Positions 16,145 through 24,720 of a stretch of 64,000 nt of DNA are shown piece after piece. The stretch is from Eikenella halliae (lineage in GTDB: Bacteria > Pseudomonadota > Gammaproteobacteria > Burkholderiales > Neisseriaceae). The position numbers were made by a program, and so were the translations under genes. The DNA is taken from NCBI RefSeq assembly GCF_001648475.1, contig NZ_LXSQ01000023.1, positions 1 to 64,000 of the forward strand. Reading direction: 5' to 3'. Under the pieces are notes generated by a model, which was not told the DNA's origin, ran no database searches, and saw only the letters and a list, made by a program, of their open reading frames with translations. Each line of letters starts with the position of its first letter. Within the stretch, counting starts at the first letter, position 1.

Positions 16145-18400
16145 ATGGGACAATATAAGAAATTATGGCTGTCGCTCATCGCAGTTTTGACGATAACCTT
16201 TTCAATATTGGGCTATTTGGGCGTGGAGGTATACCGTCAGGCACCTCCGTTCCCGGAAGCCTATGTATCGGCCGACGGCAAAACCGTAATCAGCAAAGAC
16301 GACGTGCTGGCCGGCCAGTCTGCCTGGCAGAGCACCGGCGGCATGGAGCTGGGTTCGATTCTCGGCCACGGCGCTTACCAAGCCCCCGACTGGACGGCCG
16401 ACTGGCTGCACCGCGAATTGGTGGCTTGGTTGAACATCCGTTCGCAAGAGCAGCACGGCAAGATGTTTGACGAGCTCAATGCCGACCAACAGGCCGTGCT
16501 GAAAGCCGCGCTCACGGAAGAATACCGCAACGGCAGCCGCATGGGCGCCGACGGCAAAGTGGTGTTGAGCGATACCCGCATCAAAGCCATCGAAGCGGTT
16601 GCCCCGTACTACATCAAACTGTACGGCAACGACCCGTCTATGGAGAAAACCCGCGAGCACTTTGCGATGAAAAACAACACGCTGCCGGATGAAACCCGCC
16701 GCCAGCGCCTGACCAATTTCTTCTTCTGGACGTCTTGGGCTGCCGCCACCAACCGCCCGAACCACGACGCCACCTACACCAACAACTGGCCGCACGAACC
16801 CTTGATCAATAACGTGCCGACCACGGAAAACGTGATGTGGTCTGTGGCCAGTATCGTGTTCCTGCTGTCCGGTATCGGCCTCTTGGTGTGGGGCTGGTCT
16901 TTCCTGCACAAAGAGGAAGGCGAGCTGCAGCTGCCGGATACCGACCCGGTCAGCAAAGTGCAGCTCACGCCTTCGCAACGCGCGCTGGGCAAATATGTGT
17001 TCCTCACCGTGGCGCTGTTTATCGTGCAGATCCTGCTCGGCGGCCTCACCGCGCACTACACCGTGGAAGGCCAGCGTTTCTTCGGCATTCCGCTGTCTGA
17101 CTGGTTCCCCTATGCGCTGGTGCGCACTTGGCACTTGCAATCCGCCATCTTCTGGATTGCCACCGGCTTCCTCACCGCCGGCCTGTTCCTGGCTCCGGTG
17201 GTAAACGGCGGCAAAGACCCGAAATTCCAGGCGCTCGGCGTGAATGCGCTGTTTGTGGCGCTGTTTATCGTGGTGGGCGGCTCTTACGGCGGCAACTTCC
17301 TGGCCTTGAGCCACGCCATGCCCGCGCACCTGAATTTCTGGTTCGGCCACCAAGGTTACGAATACCTGGATTTGGGCCGCTTCTGGCAGATTCTGCTGAT
17401 GATCGGCCTCCTGTTATGGCTGTTCCTGATGCTGCGCTGCACCGTGTCTGCTTTTAAAGACAAAAACGCCGACAAAAACCTGCTGGCCATTTTCGTGGCT
17501 TCCATGGTGGGCGTGGGCGTGTTCTACGCACCCGGCCTGTTCTACGGCGAGCACGACAGCCTCACCGTGATGGACTACTGGCGCTGGTGGGTGGTGCACC
17601 TGTGGGTGGAAGGCTTCTTCGAAGTGTTCGCCACCGTGGCGCTGGCCTTCATTTTCTACAACCTGGGTTTGGTGAGCCGCAAATCGGCTACCGTGGCTTC
17701 ATTGGTTGCCGCTTCGCTGTTTATGGTCGGCGGCGTGCCCGGCACGTTCCACCACCTGTATTTCGCCGGTACCACCACGCCGATTCTGGCCGTGGGCGCC
17801 TGCTTCTCCGCTTTGGAAGTGGTGCCGCTGATTCTGCTGGGCAAAGAGGCGCATGAACACTGGGCCTACCAGCACGCCACTCCGTGGATGAAGCGCCTGC
17901 GCTGGCCGCTGATGTGCTTCGTGGCCGTGGCTTTCTGGAATATGATCGGCGCCGGTGTGTTCGGCTTCCTGATCAACCCGCCGCTGTCACTCTTCTACCT
18001 GCAAGGCTTGAACACCACCGCCGTGCACGCCCATGCCGCTCTGTTCGGTGTATACGGCTTCCTCGCCTTGGGCTTCGTGCTGCTGGTGGCACGCTACCTG
18101 AAACCGGATTATGAGTTTGAAGAAAAACTGATGAGCTACGGCTTCTGGATGCTGAACCTCGGCCTGGTGGGCATGATCGCCACCAGCCTGCTGCCCGCCG
18201 GTGTGATTCAAATTTATGCCGCTATTCACGACGGTTTGTGGATGGCCCGCAGCGAAGGCTTCATGCAACAGGATTCGCTGGTGATGCTGCGTTGGATTCG
18301 TACCATTTCCGACTTGGTATTCATCGCCGGCGGCTGCTGCGTGGCTTGGCAGGCGACTAAAATTGTGTTCAGCAAAGGCACCGGCAAGAAAACTGCCTAA
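16145..18400 (+). CDS. norB: Quinol-dependent nitric oxide reductase (qNOR)
   Basis: A 751-residue single-chain nitric oxide reductase, the length expected for qNOR. It reduces two NO to N2O with electrons from quinol at the inner membrane. An N-terminal membrane anchor precedes a long periplasmic domain (about residues 30-215, TEEYRNGSRMGADGK, HDATYTNNWPHEP). Twelve further helices of the haem-copper oxidase type carry the haem and Fe(B) histidines (for example VRTWHLQSAIFW, DYWRWWVVHLWVEGF, GTFHHLYFAG, VHAHAALFGVYG). The start at 16145 is backed by AGAGGA 6 nt upstream. No norC is nearby, consistent with the quinol type. It is followed by a compact DUS-pair terminator. It supports NO detoxification and partial denitrification. 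Confidence 0.95.
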   Translation: MGQYKKLWLSLIAVLTITFSILGYLGVEVYRQAPPFPEAYVSADGKTVISKDDVLAGQSAWQSTGGMELGSILGHGAYQAPDWTADWLHRELVAWLNIRSQEQHGKMFDELNADQQAVLKAALTEEYRNGSRMGADGKVVLSDTRIKAIEAVAPYYIKLYGNDPSMEKTREHFAMKNNTLPDETRRQRLTNFFFWTSWAAATNRPNHDATYTNNWPHEPLINNVPTTENVMWSVASIVFLLSGIGLLVWGWSFLHKEEGELQLPDTDPVSKVQLTPSQRALGKYVFLTVALFIVQILLGGLTAHYTVEGQRFFGIPLSDWFPYALVRTWHLQSAIFWIATGFLTAGLFLAPVVNGGKDPKFQALGVNALFVALFIVVGGSYGGNFLALSHAMPAHLNFWFGHQGYEYLDLGRFWQILLMIGLLLWLFLMLRCTVSAFKDKNADKNLLAIFVASMVGVGVFYAPGLFYGEHDSLTVMDYWRWWVVHLWVEGFFEVFATVALAFIFYNLGLVSRKSATVASLVAASLFMVGGVPGTFHHLYFAGTTTPILAVGACFSALEVVPLILLGKEAHEHWAYQHATPWMKRLRWPLMCFVAVAFWNMIGAGVFGFLINPPLSLFYLQGLNTTAVHAHAALFGVYGFLALGFVLLVARYLKPDYEFEEKLMSYGFWMLNLGLVGMIATSLLPAGVIQIYAAIHDGLWMARSEGFMQQDSLVMLRWIRTISDLVFIAGGCCVAWQATKIVFSKGTGKKTA

Positions 18401-18430
18401 TATGCCGCAGCTTGAACTTTGATTGAAGAG

Positions 18431-18462
18431 AAGGCTACCTGAAGTTTCAGGTAGCCTTTTTT
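18431..18462 (+). terminator. Inverted DUS pair, norB terminator
   Basis: AAGGCTACCTGAA-G-TTTCAGGTAGCCTTTTTT has a very short loop and a T-run, 31 bases past the norB stop. Confidence 0.75.
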
Positions 18463-18567
18463 ATAGTGAATTAAAATAAGAATGCTACAGCGTTGGCTCG
18501 CCTTACCGTATTGCTCATACTGTCTGCGGCTCGCCGACTTGTCCCATTCTTATTTTAATCCACTATA
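18462..18567. mobile_element. Correia-type element (copy 3), variant subterminal sequence
   Basis: TATAGTGAATTAAAATAAGAATG on the left and CATTCTTATTTTAATCCACTATA on the right frame the usual interior TACAGCGTTGGCTCGCC...GCTCGCCGACTTGTC. The subterminal AAAATAAGAATG replaces the usual ACAAAAACCAG on both sides, so the two ends have changed together. It starts at the last bases of the norB terminator. Confidence 0.85.
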
Positions 18568-18823
18568 ACAGCCTGGGTACTCGGCGGCAGATTGCTTGAT
18601 TTGGCTTTCAGGCAGCTTTTATAGATTTGGTTCGATGTTGCTGGGCTGATTTTGTTATATGGAGCGGATGGCTGCCGGAATAGGCAGACTATTTGCTTGG
18701 AATGTTCTACCCATGAGCTTTAAGGCCGGATGGCAGGCTACCTGAAAAAGCAGTCTTCGCAGTTTTCAGGTAGCCTGTGGTTTGGAGGCTACCTGAAAGC
18801 TTACGCATCAAACAGGCAAAAGC
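18568..18823. other. Intergenic region with DUS copies only
   Basis: An inverted DUS pair (about 18735-18776) and a further DUS (18787-18798) lie here. No ORF with a plausible start or RNA structure is visible. Confidence 0.5.
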
Positions 18824-18854
18824 AAACTCCCCAATCTTGCGGATTGGGGAGTTT
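18824..18854 (-). terminator. Terminator of tRNA-Ser
   Basis: Reading leftward, AAACTCCCCAATCC-GCAA-GATTGGGGAGTTT forms a 13 bp stem just after the tRNA 3' end. It is a strong intrinsic terminator even though the trailing T-run is short. Confidence 0.75.
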
Positions 18855-18859
18855 TAATC

Positions 18860-18953
18860 TGGCGGAGTAGGAGGGATTCGAACCCTCGATACAGGTTTTA
18901 GCCCATATGCACCCTTAGCAGGGGTGTGCCTTCAGCCTCTCAGCCACTACTCC
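18860..18953 (-). tRNA. tRNA-Ser (anticodon GCT)
   Basis: Reading leftward from 18953, the acceptor stem GGAGTAG pairs with CTACTCC. A D-arm (GGCTGAGAGGCTGAAGG), an anticodon loop with CTGCTAA (anticodon GCT, decoding AGC/AGU), the long variable arm typical of serine tRNAs and a T-arm (GGGTTCGAATCCC) follow. The 3' CCA is encoded (18860-18862). A promoter and a terminator flank it. Confidence 0.96.
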
Positions 18954-18969
18954 GTGTTCGGAACGGCGG

Positions 18970-18998
18970 ATAATATAGGAAGCGTGCCCAAAAGGCAA
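18970..18998 (-). promoter_or_regulatory. Promoter of tRNA-Ser
   Basis: On the leftward strand TTGCCT (18993-18998) and TATTAT (18970-18975) are separated by 17 bp, and the tRNA starts 17 bases beyond. This is a good sigma-70 match. The tRNA-Arg gene at 62293 has the same TTGCCT box at the same spacing. Confidence 0.6.
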
Positions 18999-19237
18999 GA
19001 TATTTTGCGCCAAATGGGGATTTTTCAGTTTGATAGGGTTGAAGCGTAAAGATTTTTATTTGGCAGGGCGGTAGGCAGTTTGCAACGGATGAGCGGCGTA
19101 AATGCGAACCAGCCTGCCGTTTTATTACTATTTGCTATAATATGCAAAGAAATGTTTTGTTAGTTTAACGAGCTATTGCGGTTTGGAAATGGCGTGTGCC
19201 AATAGGCAGATTCCCCGGCCGCAACGGATAGATCAAT

Positions 19238-20641
19238 ATGAAACGATTGGGTTTGAAGCTCAGCAGCGGCATCGGCAGGGCGCTGTCGCACAAAATCAAG
19301 CAGACTCAGCGCCTGTCGCGCAAAACGGCGGCGGTGGTTTTGCTGTTGATGGGGGCGGCTTTGGTGTCGCTGGTGTCGCTGGGTTTTGCCAGGCTGGCGG
19401 ATTACGCGCTGCATCTGAACCGCGAGTGGTCGCGGCAGTATCCGCTGGCGGCGTTTGCGGTGCTGCCGGCGGCGATGATGCTGATTGTGTGGCTCACGCG
19501 CCGTTATGCGCCCTATACGGCGGGCAGCGGGATTCCGCAGGTGTTGGCCATGCTGTCGATGCCGAAAGTGAAGGGCGGCAACCGTTTGGTGGCCTTGGGG
19601 CGCACGGTTTGGAAAATCCCGCTCACGTTTTTGGGCATGCTGGCCGGTGCTTCCATCGGGCGAGAAGGGCCTTCGGTTCAGGTGGGTGCGGCGGTGATGC
19701 TGGCCTGGGGTTCTTGGTGCAAACGCTACAATTTGGCATTCAAGCGCTTGCAAGACAAGGAATTGCTGGCGGCCGGTGCGGCGGGCGGTTTGGCGGCGGC
19801 ATTCAATGCGCCGCTGGCCGGGGTGATTTTTGCGATTGAGGAGCTGGGGCGTTCGGTGTCGCTGCATTGGGAGCGGCAGATTTTTATCGGCGTGCTGGCT
19901 TCGGGCTTCTTTTTGGTGGCGATTGAGGGCAACAGCACTTATTTTCATGGCTTTCATGCCGGGCAGCCGGCGGAGCACATGCTGCGCTGGGCTTTGCTGT
20001 GTGCTGTGGTGTGCGGCGTGGCGGGCGGTCTGTTTGCGCGTTTTTTAAGCAAGGGCGCAACTTGGCTGGTGTTGCCGCAATGGCGCAATTGGATGCGCCG
20101 CCACCCGGTTTGGCTGGCGGGCGTGTTCGGTTTGATGCTGGCCGCCTTGGGTGTGCTGTTTGACGGACAAACCTACGGCACGGGCTATGATGTGGCGGCG
20201 GCCGCGCTGCACGGGCAGACGGATTTGGCCTACGGCCTGGCCGGGGCGAAGTGGGCGGCCACGGTGCTTTCCTATTGGGCGGGCATCCCGGGCGGTATTT
20301 TCACGCCTTCGCTGGCCATCGGCGCGCTCTTGGGCGTACACATCGCGCAAATTGCCGGTGCGGAAGCCCCGGCGGCGATTTTGGCCTTGCTGTGTATGGC
20401 TGCGTTTTTGGCGGCGGCCACGCAGGCGCCGCTCACGGCCAGCGTGGTGGTGATGGAAATGACGGGCAGCCAGTCGCTGCTGTTTTGGATGCTGGTGTCG
20501 TCGATTGCCGCTTCGGTGATTGCCCGCCAGTTTTGCCCGCAGCCGTTCTATCATTTCGCGGCGGGGCGTTTCCGCCAGCGCGTGCGTGAGGAGCTGCTGC
20601 GGGAAGGGGAGGCAAGGCAGGCGGAAACGGCGGCAAAGTAA
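19238..20641 (+). CDS. clcA: ClC-family chloride/proton antiporter
   Basis: A 467-residue membrane protein with the three ClC selectivity motifs: GSGIP near residue 94, GREGPSVQVG near 142 (the Glu is the gating glutamate) and GGIFTPSLAIGA near 350. The proton glutamate equivalent appears in FAIEELGRS near 202, so it should be a Cl-/H+ exchanger rather than a channel. The first ~30 residues are basic and cytoplasmic; no CBS domains follow. A likely -10 (TATAAT) lies at 19135. Role: acid stress or anion homeostasis, by family. Confidence 0.92.
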   Translation: MKRLGLKLSSGIGRALSHKIKQTQRLSRKTAAVVLLLMGAALVSLVSLGFARLADYALHLNREWSRQYPLAAFAVLPAAMMLIVWLTRRYAPYTAGSGIPQVLAMLSMPKVKGGNRLVALGRTVWKIPLTFLGMLAGASIGREGPSVQVGAAVMLAWGSWCKRYNLAFKRLQDKELLAAGAAGGLAAAFNAPLAGVIFAIEELGRSVSLHWERQIFIGVLASGFFLVAIEGNSTYFHGFHAGQPAEHMLRWALLCAVVCGVAGGLFARFLSKGATWLVLPQWRNWMRRHPVWLAGVFGLMLAALGVLFDGQTYGTGYDVAAAALHGQTDLAYGLAGAKWAATVLSYWAGIPGGIFTPSLAIGALLGVHIAQIAGAEAPAAILALLCMAAFLAAATQAPLTASVVVMEMTGSQSLLFWMLVSSIAASVIARQFCPQPFYHFAAGRFRQRVREELLREGEARQAETAAK

Positions 20642-20647
20642 TGTTAG

Positions 20648-20690
20648 AGGCTACCTGAAAAGTGTTTTGCTTGGTTTTCAGGTAGCCTTT
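20648..20690 (+). terminator. Inverted DUS pair, clcA terminator
   Basis: AGGCTACCTGAAAA and TTTTCAGGTAGCCTTT form the stem 6 bases after the clcA stop. The Correia element begins immediately after it. Confidence 0.7.
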
Positions 20691-20794
20691 TATAGTGGAT
20701 TAACAAAAATCAGGACAAGGCGGCGAGCCGCAGACAGTACACACGTTACGGCAAGGCAAGCCAACGCTGTACTGGTTTTTGTTAATTCACTATA
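20691..20794. mobile_element. Correia-type element (copy 4)
   Basis: A 104 bp element, TATAGTGGATTAACAAAAATCAGG...GGTTTTTGTTAATTCACTATA, in the orientation opposite to copies 1, 2 and 5. It abuts the clcA terminator. Confidence 0.88.
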
Positions 20795-20921
20795 TTGGCC
20801 GTATCGAAGGATTCGTTGGGCATACCAAGCCATCTGGCTGGTGCTGTTTGGAATGCTTTAATGGACTGCCGGGCTATTCAAGCCGTGTGGGCAATGGGTT
20901 GTCTGCGCCGCGGGCATGTAA

Positions 20922-20971
20922 AGAGGCTACCTGAAAAATCTGATGCTCCGGATTTTCAGGTAGCCTTTTTT
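20922..20971 (-). terminator. Inverted DUS pair after the duplicated-domain secreted protein gene
   Basis: AGGCTACCTGAAAAATC pairs with GATTTTCAGGTAGCCTTTTT; the leftward strand reads into the T-rich side. It lies 15 bases from the stop of the leftward gene at 20986. Confidence 0.7.
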
Positions 20972-20985
20972 AAGGGCGCCCGGGT

Positions 20986-21807
20986 TTAGCGGTCAAAAAC
21001 GGGTTTGGTGCCCATGAATACTTGGCTGCTGTATTCGCATTGTTCGGTGTCACATTTCGGCATGGTAACCGTGAGGGTGTAGCTGCCGGTGCGGTTGGCA
21101 CGCCAGCCGAACATGGGAGAATCATCGTCGTCGCTATCTTCTTTAATCACGCGGCCATCGGCGGCTTTGAGGGTGAGGTCAATGTCGTTGCAAGAGTAGT
21201 CGCAATCGGCAAAGAAGCTGTAGTATTTGCCTGCGGTGAGCTGCACTTGGTGGCTGCGATTTTGCTCTTTGGCAGCACGGCCGTTAAACAGATGAACTTG
21301 GCGGGCTTGGGCATCTTTTCTACGCACGATGTCACGGTTCATTTTTTGGGCTTCGGGAAGCCATGAGCCGTTTTCAAAGGCTTGGATGCTGTAGGCGCAG
21401 CCGGAGGAGGCTTCGCATTTGGTCATGTTGGCGGTTAGGGTGTAGGTACCGCTGGTTGCAATAGCGCTGTTGATAATGGGGTTATCGTCGTCGTCGTTAT
21501 CTTCTTTGATGGTTTTGCCGTTGCTATCGGTCAGCTTGAGGTCGATGTCGGAGCATTGACGGTCGCAGTCGGCAAAGAATGTATAGGATTTGCCGGCTTG
21601 GAGCTGGATAGTGTGGTTTTGGCTGCGGTTTTGTGCCAGATTGCCGTTGAACAGCTGGAGTTCTCGCGCATCGCTACTCCGTTGACGCACGATTTCACGA
21701 TTGATTCTTTGTGCTTCGGGCAGCCAGTCATCGGACTGTGCGGGTGCGGCGAAGACGGGGGCGGCAGCCATCAGAGCAGTGATGGCGGCGAGAGTAAATT
21801 TCTGCAT
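20986..21807 (-). CDS. Secreted protein with two PPC-like acidic domains, function unknown
   Basis: 273 residues. Residues 1-20 form a clean signal peptide ending VFA, and AGGAG lies 7 nt before the ATG at 21807. The mature protein is a tandem duplication with a period of 121 residues: WLPEAQ (28 and 149), LFNG (52 and 173), FFADCD (77 and 198), IKED-DDDD (100 and 221) and YTLT (122 and 243). Each unit has four cysteines, probably two disulfides, and a DDDD run that may bind calcium. The pattern AGKSYTFFADCD...DIDLKL...SGTYTLT resembles pre-peptidase C-terminal (PPC) beta-sandwich domains. No catalytic domain is present. Location is periplasmic or extracellular. Function unknown. Confidence 0.7.
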   Translation of the reverse strand: MQKFTLAAITALMAAAPVFAAPAQSDDWLPEAQRINREIVRQRSSDARELQLFNGNLAQNRSQNHTIQLQAGKSYTFFADCDRQCSDIDLKLTDSNGKTIKEDNDDDDNPIINSAIATSGTYTLTANMTKCEASSGCAYSIQAFENGSWLPEAQKMNRDIVRRKDAQARQVHLFNGRAAKEQNRSHQVQLTAGKYYSFFADCDYSCNDIDLTLKAADGRVIKEDSDDDDSPMFGWRANRTGSYTLTVTMPKCDTEQCEYSSQVFMGTKPVFDR

Positions 21808-21901
21808 GGAATGCTCCTTTTGGTTAAAAAAGTAATAAAAGGGAAACAACGGGCAGATTATAGCCAATGTGCCTGGGTTTAACTAATCTTTTCTGATGTT
21901 A

Positions 21902-22064
21902 AGGTCTGTTGGCAACTACTGGTTTCCGCGTCTTTTCACCCCAAAGACGGCATCTTCCACGTTGGAAATCCTCGCAAGGTGCCCAACCTTACTGCGGTTT
22001 CCGACTTGAATCTGCTGCCTTTGGGGCAAAAATCCGCTTGGAAAAGCAGCGGTCAACAGCCCCC
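21902..22064. mobile_element. 163 bp MITE-like repeat, copy B
   Basis: Close match to the unit at 9895-10057. Its right end GGTCAACAGCCCC is the exact inverse of GGGGCTGTTGACC, so the terminal inverted repeats are clearest here, while its left end reads AGGTCTGTTGGC. It lies between the secreted protein gene and the META lipoprotein gene. Confidence 0.65.
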
Positions 22065-22068
22065 CAAT

Positions 22069-22114
22069 CCCAATCAGGCTACCTGAAAAACCATCTTCAG
22101 GTAGCCTGATTGGG
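22069..22114 (-). terminator. Extended inverted DUS pair after the META lipoprotein gene
   Basis: CCCAATCAGGCTACCTGAA and TTCAGGTAGCCTGATTGGG form a 19 bp stem with a 10 nt loop, ending 3 bases from the leftward stop. The pairing extends well beyond the DUS itself. Confidence 0.7.
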
Positions 22115-22116
22115 GC

Positions 22117-22587
22117 TTAGCGTGCCGGTTCGGCTTGCAGGAGGACATGCTGCCTGCGGTCGAGCAGTTCCAGCTTATTGCCGTTGATGCGGTAGGCGGC
22201 GGTGCGGGAAAAGGCGGCTGAGAGCCGTTCTTCCTGTGCCTGAACGTTCGGCGGGCAGAGCATCAGCGTGGTGGCGAGCTCGCCGATTTGCAGGGTTTGG
22301 CCTTGTTGGCTGAAGTGGCCGGATAGGGAGTTGCAGCCGAACGAGGCGTTTACGCGATTGTTGGCGTTGAATGTCAACGATCCGTTGGCGGCGTGGCGGC
22401 CGATGCGGGTGATGCGCCAGCCGTGGCGGGAGAGTTCGGTTGCAGGTACATTGGGCGCTGTGGCAACAGGCTGCGCCACGGGGGCAGGCTGCTCAGGGGC
22501 GGCGGGGGGCGGCGGGGCGCTGTCGGCCGGATTGGGACGGGCGGCACAGGCGGCAAGTAGGAAGGCGGCGAGATAAATCGGTTTCAT
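22117..22587 (-). CDS. META-domain lipoprotein (HslJ-like)
   Basis: 156 residues from the ATG at 22587, preceded by AGGAGCTCATACG. The signal peptide ends in a lipobox (LLAAC near residue 13). A proline/alanine-rich linker (about 18-45) leads to a META domain: SLTFNANNRVNASFGCNSLSG and ATTLMLCPP are the family landmarks (about 65-115), and a last beta strand segment LELLDRRQHVLLQAE follows. META/HslJ proteins are envelope proteins induced by stress; the role is unknown. A Correia element lies 31 bases upstream and may carry the promoter. Confidence 0.8.
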   Translation of the reverse strand: MKPIYLAAFLLAACAARPNPADSAPPPPAAPEQPAPVAQPVATAPNVPATELSRHGWRITRIGRHAANGSLTFNANNRVNASFGCNSLSGHFSQQGQTLQIGELATTLMLCPPNVQAQEERLSAAFSRTAAYRINGNKLELLDRRQHVLLQAEPAR

Positions 22588-22618
22588 CGTATGAGCTCCT
22601 GTCGGGTTGAAAACCATT

Positions 22619-22722
22619 TATAGTGAATTAACAAAAACCAGTACAGCGTTGGCTCGCCTTGCCGTACTATCTGTACTGTCTGCGGCTCGTCGCCTTGTCC
22701 TGATTTTTGTTAATCCACTATA
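22619..22722. mobile_element. Correia-type element (copy 5)
   Basis: A 104 bp element from TATAGTGAATTAACAAAAACC to GATTTTTGTTAATCCACTATA. It sits directly upstream of the leftward META lipoprotein gene. Correia elements are known to carry outward promoters, so a regulatory effect on that gene is plausible. Confidence 0.88.
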
Positions 22723-22792
22723 ATACAATGCTTTGTATTCTACACCAGGAGATGCGGCCGGGGTGTTGATATAAGGCAATGGGGCGGACATT

Positions 22793-22884
22793 TATAGCGG
22801 CTTGAAAAGGAATGCTGCTGCGCATTGGTTTGCTTTGCCGTGCTGCGTATATGCCGCTTTGCCCTACTTTTTTATTCCGCTATA
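22793..22884. repeat. Degenerate Correia-like element
   Basis: TATAGCGGCTTG...TTCCGCTATA forms matched termini, and the interior (CATTGGTTTGCTTTGCCGTGCTG) follows the Correia interior with many changes. It looks like an old copy or a distinct subfamily. Confidence 0.45.
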
Positions 22885-22917
22885 TTTTGGGAAATGTGGC
22901 GTGGGCCGTATCAACGT

Positions 22918-22952
22918 AAAAGGCTACCTGAAAATTTTCAGGTAGCCTTTGT
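22918..22952 (-). terminator. Inverted DUS pair after ctpA
   Basis: AAAGGCTACCTGAAAATTTTCAGGTAGCCTTTG is an almost uninterrupted palindrome, 18 bases from the ctpA stop. Probable terminator. Confidence 0.7.
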
Positions 22953-22969
22953 TGGCTTGCTTAATCCGC

Positions 22970-24415
22970 TTAGTGCTCAATCGGTTTGGCCGGGCGGGTG
23001 GCGGCTTGGCCTAGGGCGGCGCGCCATTGTTGCGGGGCTTTCACCAGTTCCAAAGCGCGGCGCAGTTGGTCGTCTTTGGCCGGATTGGGTTTGTAGCGGG
23101 TGGCGGGGTTGTTGTCGGCCTCGTCTTTGGCGGCGGGCTCGGAGGCGGCTTTGTTTTCGGCGCTGTGGTTGTTCAGCGTGCGGCCGCGCACTTCGTTGCC
23201 GCCGTTGGGGTTGCTCAGGTGGCCGGAGAGGTCGGCTTCGCGACTTTCATAACGGCGGGTTTTATCGGCCACTTCCACATCGGGCACGATGCCTTGGGCT
23301 TGGATGGAACGACCGCTGGGGGTGTAGTAGAGCTGGGTGGTGATTTTCAGCGCGCCGCCGTTGGAAAGGGGCATTACGGATTGTACGGAGCCTTTGCCGA
23401 AGCTTTGCGTGCCCACAATCACGGCGCGTTTGTGGTCTTGCAGGGCGCCGGCCACGATTTCGGAGGCGGAGGCGGAACCGGAGTTAATCAACACGGTGAT
23501 GGGGATGGTTTTAAATTCGGCAGGCAGGCCGGCAAGCGGGTCTTTGCTGCTGCCGATTTGGTAGTCGGCGGGCTGGGCTTTGAGATTCATGTTTTCTTTG
23601 CCGTCACGGCCTTTGGTGCTCACCACGAGCTGCCCGTTTTGCAGGAAGGCGGCAGATACGCCCACGGCACCGTTGAGCAGGCCGCCGGGGTCGTCGCGCA
23701 GGTCGATGATCAGGCCTTTGAGCGGGCCGCCGTTGGTTTGGTGCATGGCTTGCAGTGCCTCGGTCATAGCGGGCACGGTGCGCTCTTGGAATTGGCTGAT
23801 ACGCAGGTAGCCGTAGCCGGGCTCGATGATGTCGTGGCGCACGCTGCGCACTTTAATCACGGCGCGGGTGAGGGTAACCACGATGGGCTGGGGCGCGTCT
23901 TTGCGGGTGAGGGTGAGGGTGATTTTGGTGCCCGGCTCGCCGCGCATACGCTTCACGGCATCGTTTACGCTCATGCCGCGGGTGGAGGCATCATCGATTT
24001 TGATGATGTAGTCGCCGCTTTGAATGCCGGCGCGTTCGGCGGGGGTGTCTTCAATCGGTGAGACCACTTTTACGAAGCCGTCTTCACTGCCCACTTCCAT
24101 GCCCAGGCCGCCGAATTCGCCTTTGGTGGATTCTTGCATGTCGGCGTAGTCTTTGAGGTTCATATACTCGGAGTGCGGGTCGAGGTTGGAAACCATGCCT
24201 TTGAGCGCGCCTTCGAGGATTTCGTCGTCGGTTTTGTCTTGATAGTAGTTGGCTTTCACCTGGCTGTACACTTCGGCCATGGTGCGCAGGGAATCCACCG
24301 GCAGGGGCTGCTGGCTGCGGGTTTCGGCAAAGCTTTGCATGCTCAGGCTCACGGCGATGCCGGTGAAGGTGCCCAGGGTGTAGAGGGCGATTTTTTTGAA
24401 GGTGTTGTTGGACAT
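22970..24415 (-). CDS. ctpA: Carboxy-terminal processing protease (S41 family)
   Basis: 481 residues from the ATG at 24415 (MSNNTFKKIALYTLG); the open frame to 24613 is not likely coding. A membrane-spanning signal region (about 7-28) exports the enzyme. A PDZ domain follows (GGLGMEVGSEDGFVKVVSP through GTKITLTL, about 85-180). The S41 protease domain (about 190-370) has the catalytic serine in NSGSASASEIVAGAL and the lysine in QSFGKGSVQ. The C-terminal ~90 residues are low-complexity and charged. CtpA degrades or trims periplasmic proteins, including peptidoglycan hydrolases. It lies downstream of envC, a common order. Confidence 0.92.
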   Translation of the reverse strand: MSNNTFKKIALYTLGTFTGIAVSLSMQSFAETRSQQPLPVDSLRTMAEVYSQVKANYYQDKTDDEILEGALKGMVSNLDPHSEYMNLKDYADMQESTKGEFGGLGMEVGSEDGFVKVVSPIEDTPAERAGIQSGDYIIKIDDASTRGMSVNDAVKRMRGEPGTKITLTLTRKDAPQPIVVTLTRAVIKVRSVRHDIIEPGYGYLRISQFQERTVPAMTEALQAMHQTNGGPLKGLIIDLRDDPGGLLNGAVGVSAAFLQNGQLVVSTKGRDGKENMNLKAQPADYQIGSSKDPLAGLPAEFKTIPITVLINSGSASASEIVAGALQDHKRAVIVGTQSFGKGSVQSVMPLSNGGALKITTQLYYTPSGRSIQAQGIVPDVEVADKTRRYESREADLSGHLSNPNGGNEVRGRTLNNHSAENKAASEPAAKDEADNNPATRYKPNPAKDDQLRRALELVKAPQQWRAALGQAATRPAKPIEH

Positions 24416-24720
24416 AATGGGTGTTGGTCTTTCAGGTTTTGTTAATCTGAGCCCGGATAATCGGCGGTGGCGGTAGCTGTGTTTTTTCAGGTAGCCTGCC
24501 GTGTGGCTCGAAAGGCTGAACTTTAGGCAAATTTGCTTGTTCCAGCAAGGGGGTGGGGGAAAATAAATGTTAAACGGGGCGGGGATGGATTGTTGGAAGG
24601 AGGTGGATGGCAAGGTTGGCTGGGAAATACGGCGGATGTTTGAGCTTTGTTGGCACTATATTTTCAGGTAGCCTTTGGCGCGGACTAAAGACTACCTGAA
24701 ATTTTCGCTTACCGGTTTGG
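24416..24720. other. envC-ctpA intergenic region
   Basis: It contains one DUS (24485-24498) and an imperfect DUS pair at 24661-24702 (one arm reads GACTACCTGAAA) that may terminate envC transcripts. No ORF or other structure is visible. Confidence 0.5.
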
